Shown piece after piece: positions 14,280 to 16,326 of a DNA stretch of 16,326 bases. Where the stretch lies: assembly GCA_021202495.1 (NCBI GenBank), contig JAJQCX010000068.1, forward strand, positions 1-16,326, in the 5' to 3' direction. Source of the DNA: Clostridia bacterium. GTDB lineage: Bacteria; Bacillota; Clostridia; UMGS1883. Every line of letters starts with the position of its first letter. The stretch's first letter is position 1. The notes under the pieces are model-generated. The model ran no database searches and was not told where the DNA came from. It was given only the letters and a program-made list of their open reading frames with translations. The translations under genes and the position numbers were made by a program.

Positions 14280-16280
14280 TTATTGCACCGTGACATTTAT
14301 CGAAGCGCTTACGGAATTTCCGACAAAGTCGGTCGCCACAATATCAACTACGTAAGTGCCCTTTTCCGTAACATCAAGCCATCCGACGTCTGCCGAAATG
14401 TTTGATGTAATATCAAGTCCGTCCGCATCCGTTGCCGACTCAACATAGTTGCCCCAGCTTATCGTCGAGGTGTCCGCGTTAAGCGAAACGGTGTGCGTGC
14501 CCTCCTCATCCAATACAATCGTCGGAGGATCCGTGTTATCCGGGTCATAAATCAAAATGTCAAACTTGCTCTCGCCGACGTTTCCGCCCGCATCCGTCAC
14601 CGTCGCCACAAGTCCGTCCTCATATGTTCCGACCTTGCTGAAATTCGATGCCGTGAGATCAAGCGTCAATCTTCCTATATTATAGTCCCCGTCTATATCG
14701 TCGCTCGCCGTCAGATATTCCGACCAGTCGACCTCCCGTGGGTCTGTTCCTGCGGGGAACGCCAGAGTTTTATCCGTTTGTTTTATCGTCGGCTTCACAC
14801 TGTCCACGGCTCCCGATTTATTTACCGCCTCGTTAATCGTGTTCAGCGTTTCCTCAATCGTTGCCTTATTTGCCTTTATCGCCGTTCGGTACTTCGGCGT
14901 CGCGTTAACTCCGTAAACAGAGTTTCCGAAAATGCCGCCCCATGTCCACATAACGCCGCAGGCCTCGGAGAAATCGTTAGCCGGTTCCGAACCGTATTCC
15001 TTCCAAACCTCAAGGTTATCGTCTCCGACCTCGTCATGGAAAATATCGATACCGAATGTGAGAGCGTTGCTCGCAGCCTGCTCTTCCATGTATTCTGCAA
15101 TGCTGTCAACGTGCGCAAGCGCCTTGTAGTACTCAACCTTATACATCTTGTACGCTTCAAGCGCAAGTCTCGACGTCTCCGCATCGATACCCTTCATCAA
15201 GCCAACCGAGTCAGCCATCGGGGAAAGCAGGTGATAATTTTCATCCTTTGTCACATTGCCGTCCTCGTCTCTCATAACCATGCCCTCATCCGGGTACGGG
15301 AACGGAACGATGCCCATCGATTCGCCGCGCTCCGCCAAAATTGTCGAAGCTGTGCCCATGCGCCATCTTGCGCAGTTGGTGAAGACCGTCTCGCCGTTTT
15401 GGAACGCGGTGGACGCAGTCAGCCAACCGGAGTTGTTGCTTGTCGACGACGCTGTCGAGCAGGTTGCCAGCTCTTCGGTGAAAAGCTCATCCATGAATTC
15501 GCAAACCTCAATCGCGTCATCGGTGTCAACCTTCATCGCTTCACCGTCGTAAACGCCCGCGCCCACAGATGTAAGACCCATCAGCGCGAAATATGTATAG
15601 TTCGTGTTAAAGGGAACGATGTCTTCGCCGGTCGAAGCCTTCTTGCCCGCGTAATATGTCTTAAGTCTTGACATATACTCCTTGAAATTCGACCATGTCC
15701 ACTGACCGCTGTAATAGAGATCCGTGGGATATTCAAGACCCGCCTCTTCTATCATGTCTATATTGTAAACTATAGGCCATGTGTTGCAGAACAGCAAATC
15801 TCTGTTCATCAGGTAATAGCGTCCGAAAGTTTTTGTCGGAAGAATCCACTGCCCGTCAGGGTCATCCAAGAATATGTCCGCATAGTCGTCAATCGGCTGC
15901 AGAACATTCTGTGAAAGAATTGTACCCTGAACGCCGCCCCACAAAATTGCAAGCTCGCAGTAGGGATCGCCCGCCAAAACGGTCTGCAGCAAAATCTGAG
16001 TTACATCGCTCGAATACTGCAAGAACTGAATTTCGACGCCGAGCTCCTCCTCAACCTTTGCAAGCGCGGTCGTAGCCGCCGCCTGTGCGTCCGGGTCCAT
16101 ACTCGATTCGCCCGTTATGCTGTCAACCCACGTAGGGTCGTCCTCGCTTTGCGCGTGTGTACCTATTCTGATAACCTTAATTTCACTCGCACTGCCCGAT
16201 GTGGAACAGCCGGATAATAAAGGCGCCAGAAGTACAACACACATCGCCAATGCCAACAATGACCTTAGTTTGATACGCAT
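14280..16280 (-). CDS. Lipoprotein solute-binding protein with two C-terminal Ig-like domains
   Basis: A 666-residue extracellular sugar-binding protein. A signal peptide ends in the lipobox LLSGC with Cys25 as the lipidated residue. Residues about 35-495 form an SBP_bac_1 domain: VEEELGVEIQFLQYSSD, VLAGDPYCELAILWGG, YNIDMIEEAGLEYPTD and SGQWTWSNFKEYMSRLK are typical of CUT1 binding proteins. Two tandem Ig-like domains follow (about 505-579 and 588-665). Each begins with a 'W-x-x-Y' segment and ends in a GTY...T-D-x-x-GN-x-x strand pair, resembling DUF5011-type surface domains. Such domains are not usual on binding proteins and may act as a spacer or bind cell wall or polysaccharide. This is the first gene of the operon; a GGGGGAAG site precedes the ATG, and a TATAAT box lies 37 bases upstream. 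Confidence 0.9.
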   Translation of the reverse strand: MRIKLRSLLALAMCVVLLAPLLSGCSTSGSASEIKVIRIGTHAQSEDDPTWVDSITGESSMDPDAQAAATTALAKVEEELGVEIQFLQYSSDVTQILLQTVLAGDPYCELAILWGGVQGTILSQNVLQPIDDYADIFLDDPDGQWILPTKTFGRYYLMNRDLLFCNTWPIVYNIDMIEEAGLEYPTDLYYSGQWTWSNFKEYMSRLKTYYAGKKASTGEDIVPFNTNYTYFALMGLTSVGAGVYDGEAMKVDTDDAIEVCEFMDELFTEELATCSTASSTSNNSGWLTASTAFQNGETVFTNCARWRMGTASTILAERGESMGIVPFPYPDEGMVMRDEDGNVTKDENYHLLSPMADSVGLMKGIDAETSRLALEAYKMYKVEYYKALAHVDSIAEYMEEQAASNALTFGIDIFHDEVGDDNLEVWKEYGSEPANDFSEACGVMWTWGGIFGNSVYGVNATPKYRTAIKANKATIEETLNTINEAVNKSGAVDSVKPTIKQTDKTLAFPAGTDPREVDWSEYLTASDDIDGDYNIGRLTLDLTASNFSKVGTYEDGLVATVTDAGGNVGESKFDILIYDPDNTDPPTIVLDEEGTHTVSLNADTSTISWGNYVESATDADGLDITSNISADVGWLDVTEKGTYVVDIVATDFVGNSVSASINVTVQ

Positions 16281-16317
16281 TTTTTTGCACTTCCCCCATT
16301 GATAATATTACTGTTTA

Positions 16318-16323
16318 ATTATA
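16318..16323 (-). promoter_or_regulatory. Candidate -10 box of the transporter operon
   Basis: A perfect TATAAT on the minus strand, 37 bases before the first ATG (16280). The -35 region lies beyond the window edge, so the promoter is only half visible. Lack of any other gene between it and the operon supports the first gene being at 16280. Confidence 0.45.
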
Positions 16324-16326
16324 CAC

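Noticed and set aside
14493..15671. Long plus-strand open frame of 392 codons
   Set aside because: It lies entirely opposite the solute-binding lipoprotein gene. Its product is Arg/Cys/Val-rich, without domains or a ribosome binding site, as expected from codon bias of the real gene on the other strand.

Overview
The window looks like chromosomal DNA of an anaerobic, probably gut-associated Clostridia-type member of the Bacillota. The evidence is strong AGGAGG-type ribosome binding sites with ATG, GTG and TTG starts, sigma-A-like promoters, a membrane protein that resembles TIGR04086, a small protein that resembles DUF6514, and carbohydrate ABC importer genes of the CUT1 type without a local ATPase. 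No genus can be named from the sequence alone.

Layout. Bases 1-787 hold a short minus-strand unit of two small genes (DUF6514-like, then TIGR04086-like) behind a good sigma-A promoter. An AT-rich spacer (about 800-960) separates them from a lone plus-strand gene (1073-2125) for a protein built like a phage tail fibre, with no other phage genes beside it. Two perfect hairpins (2131-2165 and 2185-2216) sit between this gene and the convergent minus-strand operon.

The rest (2243-16280) is one tightly packed minus-strand operon of nine genes. In transcription order these are: a lipoprotein solute-binding protein with two C-terminal Ig-like domains; a very large membrane-anchored solute-binding protein with two N-terminal carbohydrate-binding-like domains; a MalF-type and a MalG-type permease; a secreted NHL propeller/TPR protein with a C-terminal membrane anchor; a YIP1-family membrane protein; a very large membrane-anchored DUF5696 protein; and a second MalF-type/MalG-type permease pair. 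Gaps are at most 23 bases, and three permease genes overlap the preceding gene by exactly 8 bases.

Working together (inference). The two binding proteins would capture glycan or oligosaccharide ligands at the cell surface, the two permease pairs would move them across the membrane, and an ATPase encoded elsewhere (MsmX-like, shared) would power transport. The DUF5696, NHL/TPR and YIP1 proteins have no established role. Their position between the permease pairs, plus their extracellular or membrane topology, suggests that they assemble with or feed the transporter. No glycoside hydrolase of a recognised family, ATPase, transcription factor, mobile element, CRISPR array, tRNA or rRNA is visible. 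The most unusual sequence features are long Glu/Ala-rich acidic tracts inserted into two otherwise unrelated proteins of the operon, and the multi-component architecture itself.
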